From Phoronis australis (lineage: Eukaryota; Phoronida; Phoronidae), in assembly GCA_002633005.1 (NCBI GenBank), contig NMRA01000010.1:1524982-1588981 (forward strand): 64,000 nucleotides of DNA, read 5' to 3'. The translations under genes and the position numbers were made by a program. Each line of letters starts with the position of its first letter. Position 1 is the first letter of the stretch. The notes under the pieces are model-generated. The model searched no databases, was not told the origin of the DNA, and saw only the letters and a list, made by a program, of their open reading frames with translations. Of this stretch, positions 47,193 to 62,100 are shown in pieces.

Positions 47193-50100
47193 GTGAGTAG
47201 ACGGTGAAACTTTTTTAGTTTGTTTTTCTTTAGTTGATCAGATATAGGCTAGCATTGAAAGGGGAAAAGCTGTACATGGCAGCCTTGCCAGTCCTCGGTT
47301 GGATACTAGCGAATCTACTGAAACTTCGGTCGCCTATGTCCCGTTAGAACTGGGTAGTTGGTTGTTAAAAAGACGAAGTAGGGGAGCCGAGCTAATGTTA
47401 CCCTGGCGTCATGATCCAACATATTTGTCGCTAAGAGGTGGCGCTTCACATCAATCACGTTCACACCCGCTATCAGTGACGTAGCAGTGTGAGCCCTCTC
47501 GCTGGTTCCTACGTGCCTAGCCTGAGCCAGCACGCAAGTATCACGCAGTGGCACGCGCTTTAGCATTTTAGCATTGGTTGATGTAACCTCGACAGTCATT
47601 GGTTAGCTTTACAACGTCTCTGTTAAAAAGTGGCGCTAATTAAACAATGGATTTAGAGACAAAAGAAACATGGCGGCTAGGGCGAATACCAAGCGCCATC
47701 TATATGTCATAATTCTCTAATGAACGATCCTTAGTGGCGTCGCAGCAACACTGATGCGCTCACCGGCCAAGCCTTCGTATGAGGGGCTCGAATTTCTGGA
47801 CCTTTTGGTAACAAAACGGCGAGAGGACTAAAAAAAAAAACGGGACCACCACTGTGAATTGCGTGTCTGTGCTTGTTTAGTGAACTTTTGTCTCATTTTC
47901 TCGGACTTTTTGTCTCTCAGGGGCGGACCTTTTTGCCCACTTCGCCAAATGGGGGGGCTCCTTCAAGCCCCCCCCGAGCCCCCCCCCTGGGTGCGCGCAG
48001 GAGCAACTAAGTTGTTTCTGCAGTGATGTTTAATAGCCGCATGCTTGATCGAAGCACATACATGTGCAATAAACCCAGTGGCCCATTTAACCGGCGTGTT
48101 ATTCACCGTAACAGGACGGTATCGTAAACAAAAGATGTGCACTCCGAATAGGTGCAATCACAATTTCTAGGATTCACATTTCTTGAACATGACGAATTTT
48201 AAGTACCGATTTGTCTGTACAAACCACATATACACTTAAGTCCATCAGCCACTGAGTACTAGTTTGTTCGCGTAAAGCGCTGCCTAATGAGAATTCGACT
48301 AGCCCAATCACAAACGCCGGTGTAAAAAAAAATTCCCAAGGAAAGTTAAGTGATAACTGCGTGCTGGCTACTTGCCATATAGCAGCACGTAGGGACACAG
48401 CGAGTGTGAGCCCTGGGAACGTGGCCAGTCTTTTCACAATGCTAAAACCTCGGTAAAAAGCTCGACTTCGTGAGATTACGCTAGAGAATGCCCTTCATTA
48501 TAAATGAGAACACGTGATTTTGGCTGATTTTAGGTAGGTACTAGCGCATAGGTCCTAGCGTTACTCACTGAACGCACGTCAGGTTATCACGCCGTTTTGT
48601 TGCTTTACCTACGTCTATGGAAGTGCCGGGAAGAAGCATGCAATTTCAGATTGACAATTAATTTGATCAGTAAGGTGGCTGTGCACATAACTGTCACAAA
48701 CTGCTCCTGCAGGCTGCAGCTGTAAACTTAATATACGATCAAATAATGCTACCGAAATTTAAAGCACAATAAAACAAACATTTGTGTGCAATGATAATCT
48801 GACTCGTATTATACAATATGGTTAGCGTAAGAATTCGCAACATCTCGAATTTCCATTGTCCTCTGCAGTCTGACTTCGGGCAATATTGTAACAAATTTTG
48901 TATCTCTTGCGCTAATGCGTTTAACTTTTTTGACAGCAATTGCGTTGTAACGCCGTCTTAGGTAAGCTCAAGAATTACTTAAGGAATGACAAATATTCAG
49001 TCAATTCCCTTCTTACAGTTAGCTCTAAAATTCCGACATTTATTCTGAATGAGATCATTATATACTTGCAATCCACGGTCCTTTATTTCATGTTTATTCA
49101 AATTTTTAATAGTTGACATTCTACTGTTTGGTATCCATTATCATCTGTTGCTTGTTAAGCTGAAGTAAAATTGTGATTGTAGGTGTACTCATCATTTTTA
49201 TATTATCATAACTCACTGTAGTTGAAACTTAATTCTTGGTAAAAATGAGATTTCTAGTAAAAAGGCTACATTTGGCAGTACGTATACTTCCTGCCTTTAA
49301 CTTGGAAAATTGATGTCAGTGATGCAGGTGACAGAACGAGGATTGATGGAAATGATTAAAACAGTGTTTATTATCCTCTTTAACGTATGATCAGACCAGC
49401 TTTGCAACCATGCAGATGAAATACGATAAACACCTTATTGTTTGGGTTCCAAGCTCGGCTTAAACTGCAAAGCTTTTTTATTGTTGCAGTCCAACAGCGT
49501 GTTTTAGGCCGAGATCATGAGCTGTTCGGATATCGTCTGAAAGTAGAACCTTGTCCCAAGCTGCAGAGTGGCGCCTTGGTAAGTTACTTTTCTCATACGA
49601 TGGAACGTTTTGGTGTTCAACTATAAACCCTGTTTCTTGCAGGTCTTGAAAGTCTCAATTTGCAGTCACACACTATTTTCCCACTCTACCAATCACACCC
49701 ACATGCTTTGACTCATCCACACGGCCCATTTACTAACCACAATTATCTAACAAGCAAACTCTATAGTGTATACTCCAAAACAGCAACAATTAAGTTAAAA
49801 CTTGAAACTTTTCTGGCAAAGCACTATTGGTTGAGAGAACACATTGGTTTGTTTACGGACTAATTACAGGAGGCTCAGCCGACCTATAGCTTATGGGGAA
49901 AACCATTAGTTGGTGGACTTCCCTTTAACCAGCAACAGTTGGGAGGAAATTCATGGTCTAAGCCACCACCACAGATTCCCGTCACTAGCACTGACCTTTT
50001 GGGGGTCCATCACATGGTAGGATCATCTGACATGTCTCACAACGCACCAATCTTTGGTACCGCCCTAAGCTCCTGCAGCAATGTCCACTCTAAAGCAAAG

Positions 50101-53100
50101 GACTTCGCACTTCAAACGTCACTGGCTCATGCATCGACAGGGCAAGTTAAGCAAGGTAAGGTCTCAACTAGATCAAACCTTTCCGTCGTGCAAGCATTTG
50201 CTGGCTTTCATGACATTTATACTTGCACACGCAAAGCAATATTGGTGGCAAAAGTTTCTGTTCCAGTGCTCATTTGGAGATAGTGTTTGGCAATCTGGGA
50301 AAATCCCAAGTCGTCATGAAGGGCACACGTTACGGCCCGATTATTTTAACAATTCTACTAGCTATTTTTAACATCACTTAAAACCAATAAGTAGTATGGT
50401 TACAAAAGCACTTCTTGTTGGTTAACACTTACCGGCCACAGCGCCTGGGCTTTTACGATCGCGGTTTCTTCTGTTTACAAATTGGGGAACAGAGGTGTGT
50501 GTGTGTGTGGTGGAAATTAGTAACATTCTTTATCAATTAGTTATGACATTGCGAACTACAAAACTACATGTAAATCCACCATTGGTAACTTTTCATTGTT
50601 TGAACGCAAAAAAGAATATAAAACTGCTGTTCCTTTGCTGATAAATATGTCCCAAGTACCAACATCTATTGTGTAACCTTAGCAACATTGAAGCAACTTG
50701 ACTTCTGTATGTCACTGCTTGTCATAGTGATCTTAAGTCACCCAAACATCAAATGGATGTCTATTTCGAAACGCGTGCTCAGCCACATTGTCTTTCGCTA
50801 GCTTATCAAAATCACAATGTTGCCGTATACAGTATGTGTGCATAAGTGTTAAAACAGTCCAACTGTACTGCTAGACATTTGACCCCAGCGAGAGAAATCA
50901 TCTTTCTTGTTGTTACTGTAGCTGCAGCACCATCCCATGGATGTGTTTTACCACCTCCAGGTTTTCAAGAACTGCTTCCAACCCGTAAGTTATTCACTAC
51001 TTTCCTGCCTTTTCATCTATGAGTGTTGTTTTTGTAATATAAGTGACCTCATTATGTGATACAGGGGAAACATTGGGATATTATGATTGGTTAGAAATAA
51101 CATTTGGACATTCCAATTGGATAATGTTAAGAAGTGATTCTGTATCCTGCAAGATTCAGAACATACATCTCAAAAATGTCTTATATGGGATTCCTAAAAC
51201 AATTCCGATAATCTGCTTGATGCGCTGATCTCTAAAACGCAGCTATGAAATTGGTCCACTTTTACATACGTCTTTCAAAAATAGGACTTTATGATTGCAA
51301 AATACTACCAGGAATGAGATACGATTCGTCCTTTTATTTAATTCACACGATTTTACGCATTTTGGGACCCACTTCTTCACTTGTAAAATCAATGAAGAAA
51401 AATCAAAAGTTGCATAAAACCAAATTGAAATCGGAGATTTATAATTCAGGCAACAGCAATTTTAGACTTCATCTTACCAAATTTGGTCATGGTATTGATT
51501 TTAATAAAAGGATATGATTATGTGACCTAATCGTTGGCACATTGGAATAAAGTCAAAAACCAAAATTTACTGGCCTTCTGCTCTCAGCAAATGTCTTTCT
51601 TGGTTTAAATTCTAAAGTTATTAAGGTATTTGACTGAATGCAGGTCTTGTTGATAAGGACCTACATAACATTAATCTTTGTGTTTCACATAGCTAGGCAT
51701 CAAGTAAAACACGAACCCGATTTGTTATATTTTTACGGCTCACTCCCGGGCCTTACATTTTCGACAAACTTTCAAACTGAAGCACTAATGATCTGCAGCA
51801 AGTCGTGTATTTTAGGTCTCAACATTCCCCTTGAATGTGAATGTTTTATGCGCACTTGCGGACTTCAGCTTGTATTAGTCACATGACATGTCATACAACT
51901 GAAACGAACTCAAGCGCAGGTATCAGTCACGTACGAGGGTACAACTAATGCTGCGAAAATACCAGGTGGCACTGGTGAGAGAGGTTACCTGGGTAACTGA
52001 GTTTAAACTACTTCTTGGGTCTCTTATCTTACACAAAAGTAATCTCCAAAATAGTGGTTAACTTTTCTATTTTAAAATTAAGGCTGCTTACTCTGCTGCT
52101 AATAATGGAAACTTTACCAAATGTTGACAAAATTGACAGAGTATAATTCACGTGTCGGCCATATGTTTTTGTCGGCCATATTGTGTGCTAATTAAGTGCA
52201 GAATGTGCTGTATCAGCCGGTTCGATAAATCGACCCCAATGTTCACTATGCCCAGCTTATCTGTTTTCATGACAAATAAGCAATATATATCTGCTTTTTA
52301 ATGAATGCATGCCCGCACCCAGCCTAAAAAATGGGGGCTCGAATTTTAGAGGATGTGGAACTTTTACTAAGATTCACGGGGTATGCTCTGAGCTATGAAT
52401 TGTGCATTCGCCAAATTTTCGGTAGTTCCTTCCTTTTTAGTAGACTGTTGTCTCGTATTCTACTTTTTTCAGAATTTTTGTTTCTCCGAGGCGGACATTT
52501 TTGTCCCCCCCCTTGGCTGTGCTAATGTTTTAAAATTTGTGTAGTCTAACTTTGTAATTGTACCTTTATTTATTTAAAATCTGCACCGCAAGCGTACTTT
52601 CACTAATCCGGTGAAATGTTGCCGAAAAGTCAGTTTTCATGTACCATTTAGTAGTTAATTTTCCTATACCTGTCATAGACAGGGTCTTGGAACACTGGTC
52701 TCCACTCCAGAGGGCTACTATGTTACTTAAAACAGTTCTTTCTGATTAGGAGCCGGTTTTTCAACTGTCCCTAATGATTAGAGTCTCATCACCATCAGCT
52801 GAAAATTTCCCGCAGTGTTGTTTTTTGAGGAAGGCTCTTGTAAAAACCTGATGTCAGAAACCTTTGTGTGTTACTATAAGGTTGTGTCATTGCGTGTTGT
52901 ATCTTGCTCCTTAGAACCCTAATGTTTTTCTAGACATTCCCCGTCTCATTGAAGTGAGTGGGGTTGGAGAAGTTGTCACAAAGGAAATGATTGAACTGTA
53001 TTTTGAGAATAAGAAGAAGTCAGGTGGCGGAGACATCAAGGATATACAGTTTGATTCCAAAAAGAAGAAAGCTATGGTGGAGTTTAACGATCCAACGGGT

Positions 53101-56100
53101 AAGTCGAAATAGTTCATGTTCCTGTAAGAGGTAAACCTGTGATTTTGCACGTTTAGTATCATTTTAGTCACTTTCATTGAGTATTCATTATTTATATGTT
53201 ACTTGCATGTCTACGTTTTGTAGTCGTCGACTCGGTGTTGAGCAAAGCTGATCACACAATCATGGGTAAAAAGCTTAAAGTTATGCTGTACGTTCCAAAA
53301 CCAAGGACAGCTGTTCGCGTAACAGGAATGAGTAAAGACACATCACTGGAAACTCTGGAGCTCTATTTTGAAAACCCAAAGAAATCGCATGGGGGTGACA
53401 TAGTAAATAAATGGATGAATGACGAGCGAACTGTGGCTGTGATCGATTATGGATCAGTGAAAGGTTTGAAGGGTTTTAGATTCAGAATTTCAAGAAACTA
53501 ATGTCGCGAATACTGATTTCCACTTGAGTTGCTACTAATGTGATATCAAAAAGTTTTAAGCTATGTTTAGATAGCAGCACTTGTGTCATTTCACCCAGTT
53601 GTACATTACTAGTATTTTGTAGGAATATACGCTGAATAATTAGACTCTTTAAAGAACCTTATTTTTATAATGCCTAGTACACTACAATTTGTTCATCAAA
53701 TTAAAGGTGTTGAAGATTTATTCCAAGATAATTTGTATTACTTCACTTGTAGTTGCGGAACGAGTTGCCGAAAAAGTAGAGCACATTTTCCTCAAGGCTT
53801 CGCTAACTGTCGTCCAATGTAGTCCAGACGAAGAGATAGATGTGGAACAGATGAGTTCAGAGGGCGACGGCCCTCTTTGTGAAGAAAGTGTTGCCATATC
53901 TGAAGCCCCTCCTATGACTGCAGTTCGAATAGTCAACTTTGACCCAAAAACACCTGACGAAATTTTAGAGCTTTTCTTTGAGAACCAAAAGAAGTGTGGT
54001 GGGAGCGACATTCTAAGTCTCCGTGTAAACGACGAGCGAACTGTGGCTGTCGTCGACTATGGATCAGAAGAAGGTACATGTATAGTGTAGATACCTATTC
54101 ATAATTTGTTATCTATAGCGTTATGCTGAATGTACTGAGTTTTATTGTTTGATTCGTTGTATAATACTAATTATTTTCTTTACCATACAGTTGCCAGAAA
54201 CGTCGCTGACTATCCTGAATTGATACTTGATGAAACTGTGCTAACCGCGGAATTGTGTTCTCCCGATGACCCCATGGAAAATAGTTCGTCTGACATTGAA
54301 TTCGTCCTGGAGGTTTCTGGCTTCAAACAGTCCACATCTGAAGCAAACATTAAACAATTCTTTGAGAACAAGAAACGATCGGGCGGTGGTCCACTAGCAT
54401 CAATGGAGCCCGTTGAAGATGGCTCGACAAGGACCTACAGACTTTCATTCCAGAACACATATGGTACGTTATGGTAGAAACTAATATTATACCAGATCAT
54501 TTACTTAATACCTATTACAGCCTCTTCAAAGGAATGAGAGACCAGTTCAGGTAATGTTCAAAAGGTATATCAGAAATCAAATTACTTAAAGTGTTAGCAC
54601 TAAATGAAGATACGTAAATAAAGTATTTGATACGAGTTACAAATATTCATGAAAATTGCATAAACTTCGTCGAAAACACGACTAGACTTTGTGTTTGAAA
54701 GCTTGATATTGCTTCGCTGGCAGTTTCGGAATAATCTCCTTTCTTCAGGTGTGCAGCTATGTAGTAAACACGTCACTTCGTCATGAAAAACAACCTCAGT
54801 CGTAAAGACTTATGACCAGTGGCCAAATCTAATGTCGTAATTCGCAAATGAATTCACATGTCATATGGAGGAATGTCTTCATTCTCGTGATCAGCGTTAC
54901 ATTGTACGCACAGTGTGTTCTCTCGCGACGGTTGTCCATGCACTTGCAGGGGGGTCTATTCAAGATCATTTTGTACAACAACATGGTCGAAAAATTACTA
55001 GGCAAGAAATAGCTACTTATTCCCTGATGACGAGACGTGCAGTCTCGAAATATAGCTAGTCTTTTAATTTGTTTGTTTATTTATTTGTTTTTTTGTTTGT
55101 TTGTTTGTTATCTTTTGCTGTTTTACTACATAGCTGCACACCTGAAGAAAAGATATTATTCCGATAGCGAGAGCAAACCAGTATCACGCTTGCAAACAAA
55201 AAGTCATGTTTTCAACGAAGTTTGTGTAAACGAAGGGCTGCTACCAAACTATATGGAAATTACATCGTACCTATTTGAGCCAGGAGGTTGAAACGAGTTA
55301 AGCAGTATTGTCCTGAACGTCTTACCAACTCCAGTATCTGTTTTGGAAGGTGGGGCGTAGGGCGAGTTATTGACATTAGTCTGGTGGCCATTGCTTTACG
55401 TTATTTGCCGCAATTGATTTTTGGCTTCCAAGATGCATTTTTATACTGAACTTGGAAATACACATATTAGAGGAGTGGTTGTTTTTCTAAACAACTTGGC
55501 CATTACTTAACTAGGTATCTCTACTTTTTATAGATGCCCAGTGCGTTCTTAAAAAGAAGGTGCTCAAGTTGGAATCGGTGAATCTGGATGTTGTCGTAAG
55601 TGGCACAAAACCCAAGCAAGTAACTCACAGCGCTTCGCGGCACACCATTGAACAAGAAGAAGAAATACCTCCTCCAGTCAAAACAATTCGAGTCAGTAAG
55701 TTGCCAGAGAAAACATCGCGTGATCTCTTGGAGAATTACTTTGAAAACAGACGCAAATCTGGTGGAGGAAAAGTGGAGAAGATAGAACTGGAGGAAATCA
55801 AAGGAACAGCTTTAGTGACCTTTGCTGAAGCATCAGGTAAGAAAGTAGTGCGTACAAGTAAACGAAGTAGACTGCTTGTACTGATATGATATATCTTTTT
55901 ACATTCATCAGATGTTTGTCTTCTGTTAAAGGGGTACTAAACTCAGTTTCGTCCTATTAACAGATAGCAAAAGCTTTCCCATCCAATTCTCTGCAACCAA
56001 ATAAGGCTGTGTAACCCTCGACAACCCACAACAGTTTGGAGGAAATCATAAAAACAGGGTTCAGTATCCTTTTAAGCAACAGTGAATTGATTGAACCGAT

Positions 56101-59100
56101 GTCTGCCTCTGTGCCTTTTTAATGTCTACTCGTGTTTCTAATAGCTTTGAGCCGAATGTCATTTTCTATTTCTTTCCCACTCTATACTGTGCTAACACTT
56201 GACTCTGTAACAGCTACGTCATGCTTTTGTTGTTCGTGCCATGTTTGTACGGGCTCGTGTATATTATTTATGATTTCAGCGGCCGACAGAGTGTGGCAAA
56301 AGCGACTTCACCACAAATTGAACAATTCCCCCATTGACGTAGAACTTGTTCAACCCCCCAAGCCGAAAAAGAAGTTACCCCTAGATCCTCACAAATTGGC
56401 AATCTGTAACATACCAGGGAGTGCCACCTATGACTCGCTTGTTAATTATTTGGAGAGCAAAACGAGATGCGATGTCAAAGAAATCCTGTATGGAGAAACA
56501 CCAGGTTCCGTGTTCGTGATATTCAACCAGAAACCAGGCAAGTTTGCTCATCTCGAAAGTTAATGTATACGGAAAAGTCACATAATCATTTTAACTTGCA
56601 CAGACTCATGGTTTATAAATTCGACAGAAATATTTTATTTAAGGTTTCGTCTTTTTATCGATTTACTCAGCCAAGCTTTTTTGCAGTTAATTTCGTTTAA
56701 GTTTGGATAGTTGTAATATTGGTCGCATTGCCATCAATTGTGGCAGCAAAAGCGAAATCTCATTAAGATATTGTATTATCCTTTAGACATTGACCAGCTT
56801 AAAGAGACCTGCAAGCGAAAATCATTGGAAAAGTCATTTCTTCATGTTGAGCAAGTGCATCTGACAGACTCCATACAAGTCCACGACCTGCCTCCTAATT
56901 GTACAGAGGATGCTCTGGAGAATTACTTTGAAAATGTTAAGAAAAGCGGAGGAGGAGATGTCGAAAAGGTCGTTATTCACCGAAACGGAAAAGTGGCAGT
57001 GACTACATTTGTTGAGTATAGTGGTACGTAACATTTTTAAAATTACAGTACACACTCCTTTAGCCTATTTACAGGTATGTGAGAATAAATGCCCATTCCT
57101 TTTTGTGATTAAAATAAGGAAGTGTCACTCACCAAATACGTGACTGTTTATCTGTCAGAGGTACTAATCGTGAACATCAGGTGACAGTTTTGAAGAATAT
57201 CATCTGGCAGGGTTTGGTATCTACTTCTTTCAGGTAGTTACATGTACATGTACCTTTAGCTTTGTTACAAGGCTCCTGTGTTCAGATTGCTGCATACTGA
57301 TCACAACTGTCTATAACTTATGAAAAACAAGCAACATCAATGCACCCATCAATAATTATGAATATCCCCAGCATTTTAGAAAAATATAAACTGAAACTAA
57401 TCTGAAAGTAAGATTTTTACAGAAGTATGCGATAAGTGTTCATATCCCTAAAATGAAACTTCCATGAGTGCGATCTTAAAGTTAAATTAACACAGGCTAA
57501 TACAGACTAATCACTGATATTGGTCCTTCAGAAAGCCGATTGGAGAAACATGATGTCAGAGGATGGGTTTTACACTAATTGTATCTTTGTTTACACAGTT
57601 GTGTTTTTAGAGATTTTATAGCGCATCACACCCACTGTCACCATAATTGGGTATATATTTATAGCGCATCACACCCACTGTCACCATAATTGAGTATATG
57701 GTTAGATGATAGATGAGATTTAATGGGGTACTTGAAAAGCTATTTGCTTATCAGCAACTAATCAACCATGTCAGCACAACAACAGTCAGGGGGTTTTCAA
57801 AATTAACTGAACGATTCAAAACTCGACAGACTACAGTTTGTGACTGAATATCCATTTTTTCATCTAGGATTCGTTTCAATGCTGGCTAAATCTTGACAGA
57901 TGTTGGTCCACGCACTTTGTTAAAATCGCAAAAACTTATGGTGTCTGGCCATTCACAAATAAACAATTCCATGGCTAGGGACAATACAAAATGCTGTCAA
58001 AAACAGTACTGGTGTAATATGTTTCGTTCATTCCGAAAAAATCTGTGCTATCAAAAGTAACTCTTTGATTTGCAAAATTTGAGCTTAATTGTGTTCCACG
58101 AAGAGTCTAGCTAGTGCCCCATTACTGTGTAAATAATTACTTTGCGCGTGTAAGCGAAGAGTACTATGAGTTGTTCTTGGGTTTTCTTCAATTTTATTCT
58201 TATTCTTATTCTTCTTCCTACCAACTTTGACACTTAATAACTCCAAAATAGTTGGAGGTATGTTCTTCAAATTTTACATATGATTTAAGGCAGTATGTAA
58301 ATTTTGATTCATTGTATATTCATATTCCATAATACACCGAAAGAGGTCATTTGGTGCAAAGGTCATGTAATTTTTAAAATGCTACTCCTACTTTATTTTA
58401 AAAGCTATTGTTTTCAAATTCTGTACACAAGTATAAGTCAAGTAGGCAATTTAAAAAAATTACTTTTCTAAGTAATGGGGTCATCCAATCAGGTTAAATA
58501 GGTCAAAGGTCATTAGGTGCAAACTAAAATTTTGAGCTAGACACTTCAAATTTACAAGTTTGATTGGTACGTCTAATTGAATTCCAAATATAACGTTTCA
58601 GGTCATTTAGTGCAACCATGGGGTCATTGGGTGCATTTTTCTTCGGAAAATTTGCCCTTTTCATTCTGATGTGTCGACCATTAGACAACTGTGATTCTCA
58701 GCATTTATCATAATTTTCACAGACTGCAATAGTTCTACTAAAAGGGTTTGTAATGCACTGGATAGGGTCAATTAGTGCAAATGTCATCTAGTTTTGAAAA
58801 GGTTATTTCTTCTACATTTTTCAAGGAATTCTCTTCAATTCCAGTACATTGGTGTAAACCTATATGCCAATGAAATACCCTAATTAATTAAGCAATAGAG
58901 CCATCAAAATAGAGAAAGTACGTCAAAGGTCATTGAGTGCAAACTAAAATTTTGAGCTAGACACTTCAAATTCACAAGTCTGACTGGTACGTCTAATTCA
59001 ATTCGAAATACAAAGTTTCAGGTCATTAAGTGCAATCATGGGGTCATTAGGTGCATTTTTCTTCAGAAAATTTGTTCTTGTCATTCACCAAGTACTCAGA

Positions 59101-62100
59101 TGTGTCAACCGTTAAACAACTGTGATTTTCAGCCGATAAACCAACTTTTCATGGGCTTTGCAATAATTCTTCTAAAGACGCTTATAATGCAACGGATACG
59201 GTCAATTAGTGCAAAGGTCATCTAACGTTCAAAATGTTATATCTCCTACATTTTTCAAGGAATTCTTTTCAATTTCAGCACACTGGTGCAAGTCAACATG
59301 CAAATTGAACACCCTGCTTTACTACGCAATAGGCCTAACCAATCAAAAAGTAGGTCAAAGGTCATTGAGTGCAAAATAAAATTTTGAGCTAGAGACTTCA
59401 AAATTACACATCTGTTAAGCAAATTCGATTGAGTTTGAATTCGAAGTTTTCAGGTCATTTGGTGCACCCATGGGGTCATTAGGTGCATTTTTCTTCTGAA
59501 AGTTTGACCAATTCATTCATCTTGTATTCTGAAGTGCTTCAAGTAAAACATCTGATTCTTAGCATTAACCACACTTTAAATCCAGTTTACAATTATTCGG
59601 GGTTCGTAATGCACCGGAAGAGGTCAATCAGTGGAAAGGTCATCAAAATATTAAACATGTAATTTCTCCTACAATTTCAAAGAATTCCTGCTCTTAGTAA
59701 CTTCCCAAAACAATTCCAGTAATGCGCACGCACAGAGTCCAGTATTGTGACGCTGTGACAATAATCTTTCTAGTTATTACTTGAACTTTTTTCAGTCTTC
59801 AGTGTAACAGCTCTTAATGCACAGCTTAGCATCATCAGCACCCCCAGTCATAATGTGGCGAACTTCTTAATCAAGTGGAACTGGACAAAGCTACTCGGAT
59901 TCCTAGCCCGTAACCAGAGTACTTGCTTTGTGAAACATTTTTACCTTCCCCTGACTGAACTCCAAAGTATCTCTCAAAAACGGTCATAGCGCTCTCCGGT
60001 GTAATTAAAATAAATTGTTAGTCATTAGCTAATTTTATAGCCAGCAACGGTTAGCAAATCAAATCAAATCAATATGTCAAAACAAACGCCAATACAGGGG
60101 CGTATCTAGGATTTTGAGTTGGGGGGTAGGGCACGGGAATAACCAGAATTTCGACACATGCGCTCGCCCAGCCTAAAATGTGGGGACGCAGAGGCCTCAA
60201 ATGTTTGGGGTTGCAGACCTGTTGACTAAAAAAAACTTAACATGATTTGTTCAGTTTGTTCGGGGCCTATGCGTTGTTTATTCACCCCCGACGAGCCCCT
60301 GCTTGCGTGCACCCGAACTCCCAAATTGTATGTGGTAGAATTTTAGGGGGAGCCACGGCCCCCTTGCCTCCCCCCTAAATCTGCCACTGCAATATAACAC
60401 GGTAAAAATAGAGAAATCACGTAAAATCAAAGAATCTATCAAAATCAGGACACAGAACCCCTTCTTGAATTGGGAATGTGTTCTTCAATTATCTCCCTCT
60501 ACCGAGTGACATCCTTATCAAGCGTACGCCGGAAAACTCCCCAGTTTGTCTAGTCGTCAGCAAAGTCCTGGCGGATCAGGCCGAAACGTTTGCTAGCATC
60601 CGGCAATTTCAGTTTCTCAAGTAATTTCGCTATATTTACCATGTCATCAAAAGACAATGATCAACCTGTTTTGCCGAACTAATATAACAACAGAACAAAC
60701 TATTGCGGTTGCAAAAACCTACTTGAAATGAATCGGATATTTTCTTTTGCAGTTCTTCCAAATGTCCTCAAAATAAAAAAGCACGAAATAAATAATCACA
60801 AAGTCAAAGTGAGTGAGTATCATGAAAAACTTGGATTCCGACACCCAGAAGAGGATGCTTCTCAACCTGCTGTCCGTGTACCGGAGGACGTATTGGTTGG
60901 GCCTCTTAATAAAGCCGTTGTCGAATTTATTTCCACGAGGATAGATTGTCGTCAGTTATTTGAAAGTGAGTTGCAAAGACACCACGGTAAGCTGAAGTGG
61001 GAATCCTGCTCTATGGACAGTTTTCTTGTGACTTGCGAGTTGTCGAGCCCCGTGCAAATTATGGAATTGCCGCATCCGTGGGAGGAAATGATCAAGACTG
61101 CTGTTGAGAATTTTTTGGATAAGTACTGCAGTGAGCACATCAACGTTTTGCAAGACATTTGGGATGATCTGGTAGAAACCCTTCCCGATAGCATGAAAGG
61201 TTATGAAAAAGAGGCAGTTATGGAAAAAAGTGATAATCAACACATCATCAAAATCACTGGATTGAAGAGAGTTGTTGAAGCGCTGGCAACAAAGATAAAC
61301 AAGGAGAAACAAAATTTGGAAGATGAATTCGATCGGAAATCTCGGGAAGTGACGGAAACCGTAACTAAACTGGAAGATTACGAGCTGCGTTTCTTACATG
61401 AAAGCGGGATTGATTTACTCGGTTGTAAATGCAAAATCGATTTAACAAATGCAGTAATTCAGTTTACTGGAATCCCTCTCGACGTTAACAAAGCAAAAAC
61501 TATGATGTACGAAATTCTTCGGAACCTTGATTCAGAAACTATTGGTTCCACTCCGGCCATTTGTCATCTGCTACAAAATCCCGAATGTCAAGATTACATT
61601 TATTCGCAATTCCACTCACAAAAACTGGCTGTTGCCTTGAGTAAAACAAATAACGATATCACTGTGCACTCGTCGTACAAGACATCTGCAAGAGAAGCTG
61701 CGAAAATCGTGAGCCAGGAGCTCAAGGAAGTCAAGATACCTATTGAGAAAGAATCGACTGCCGTCCTCAAGAGTTCAAGTTGGCAAAAAATTAAGGTTGA
61801 TCAACTGGAAAAGTACAAGGGATGTTTAGAAATTATCGAATGTTCTGATTTCTCCCACCTTGTCGTTGCGGGAACAAGCCATGTCATTGCCAATGTTTGC
61901 GAAGTTGTACAAGATTTTATTGACCAAAACACGATCTACAATGACAGCTTCGCCTTGAGTCGTGGACACTTTCGCTTTATTGTTGAATACAAACGCAATA
62001 AAATTCACGAGTTCCAAGAATCACTTAAAAAACATTTTGTGGCCATTGAGATGGAGAATGAACTCTTGGTTATAAGAGGAACAAAGTTGGGGCTTGGTTT

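Larger units (their letters stand above)
57024..60752 (+). other. Largest intron of gene C, repeat-rich
   Basis: A 3.7 kb intron between the last RRM exon and the KH exon. It contains a 43 bp two-copy repeat (57617-57700), a tandem array (58331-59690) and a dispersed repeat (60096-60392). The matching intron in gene A (3748-6022, 2.3 kb) has none of the array. Confidence 0.65.

Noticed and set aside
60956-61312. Minus-strand open frames across gene C exon 12
   Set aside because: Antisense shadows of the KH-like exon.
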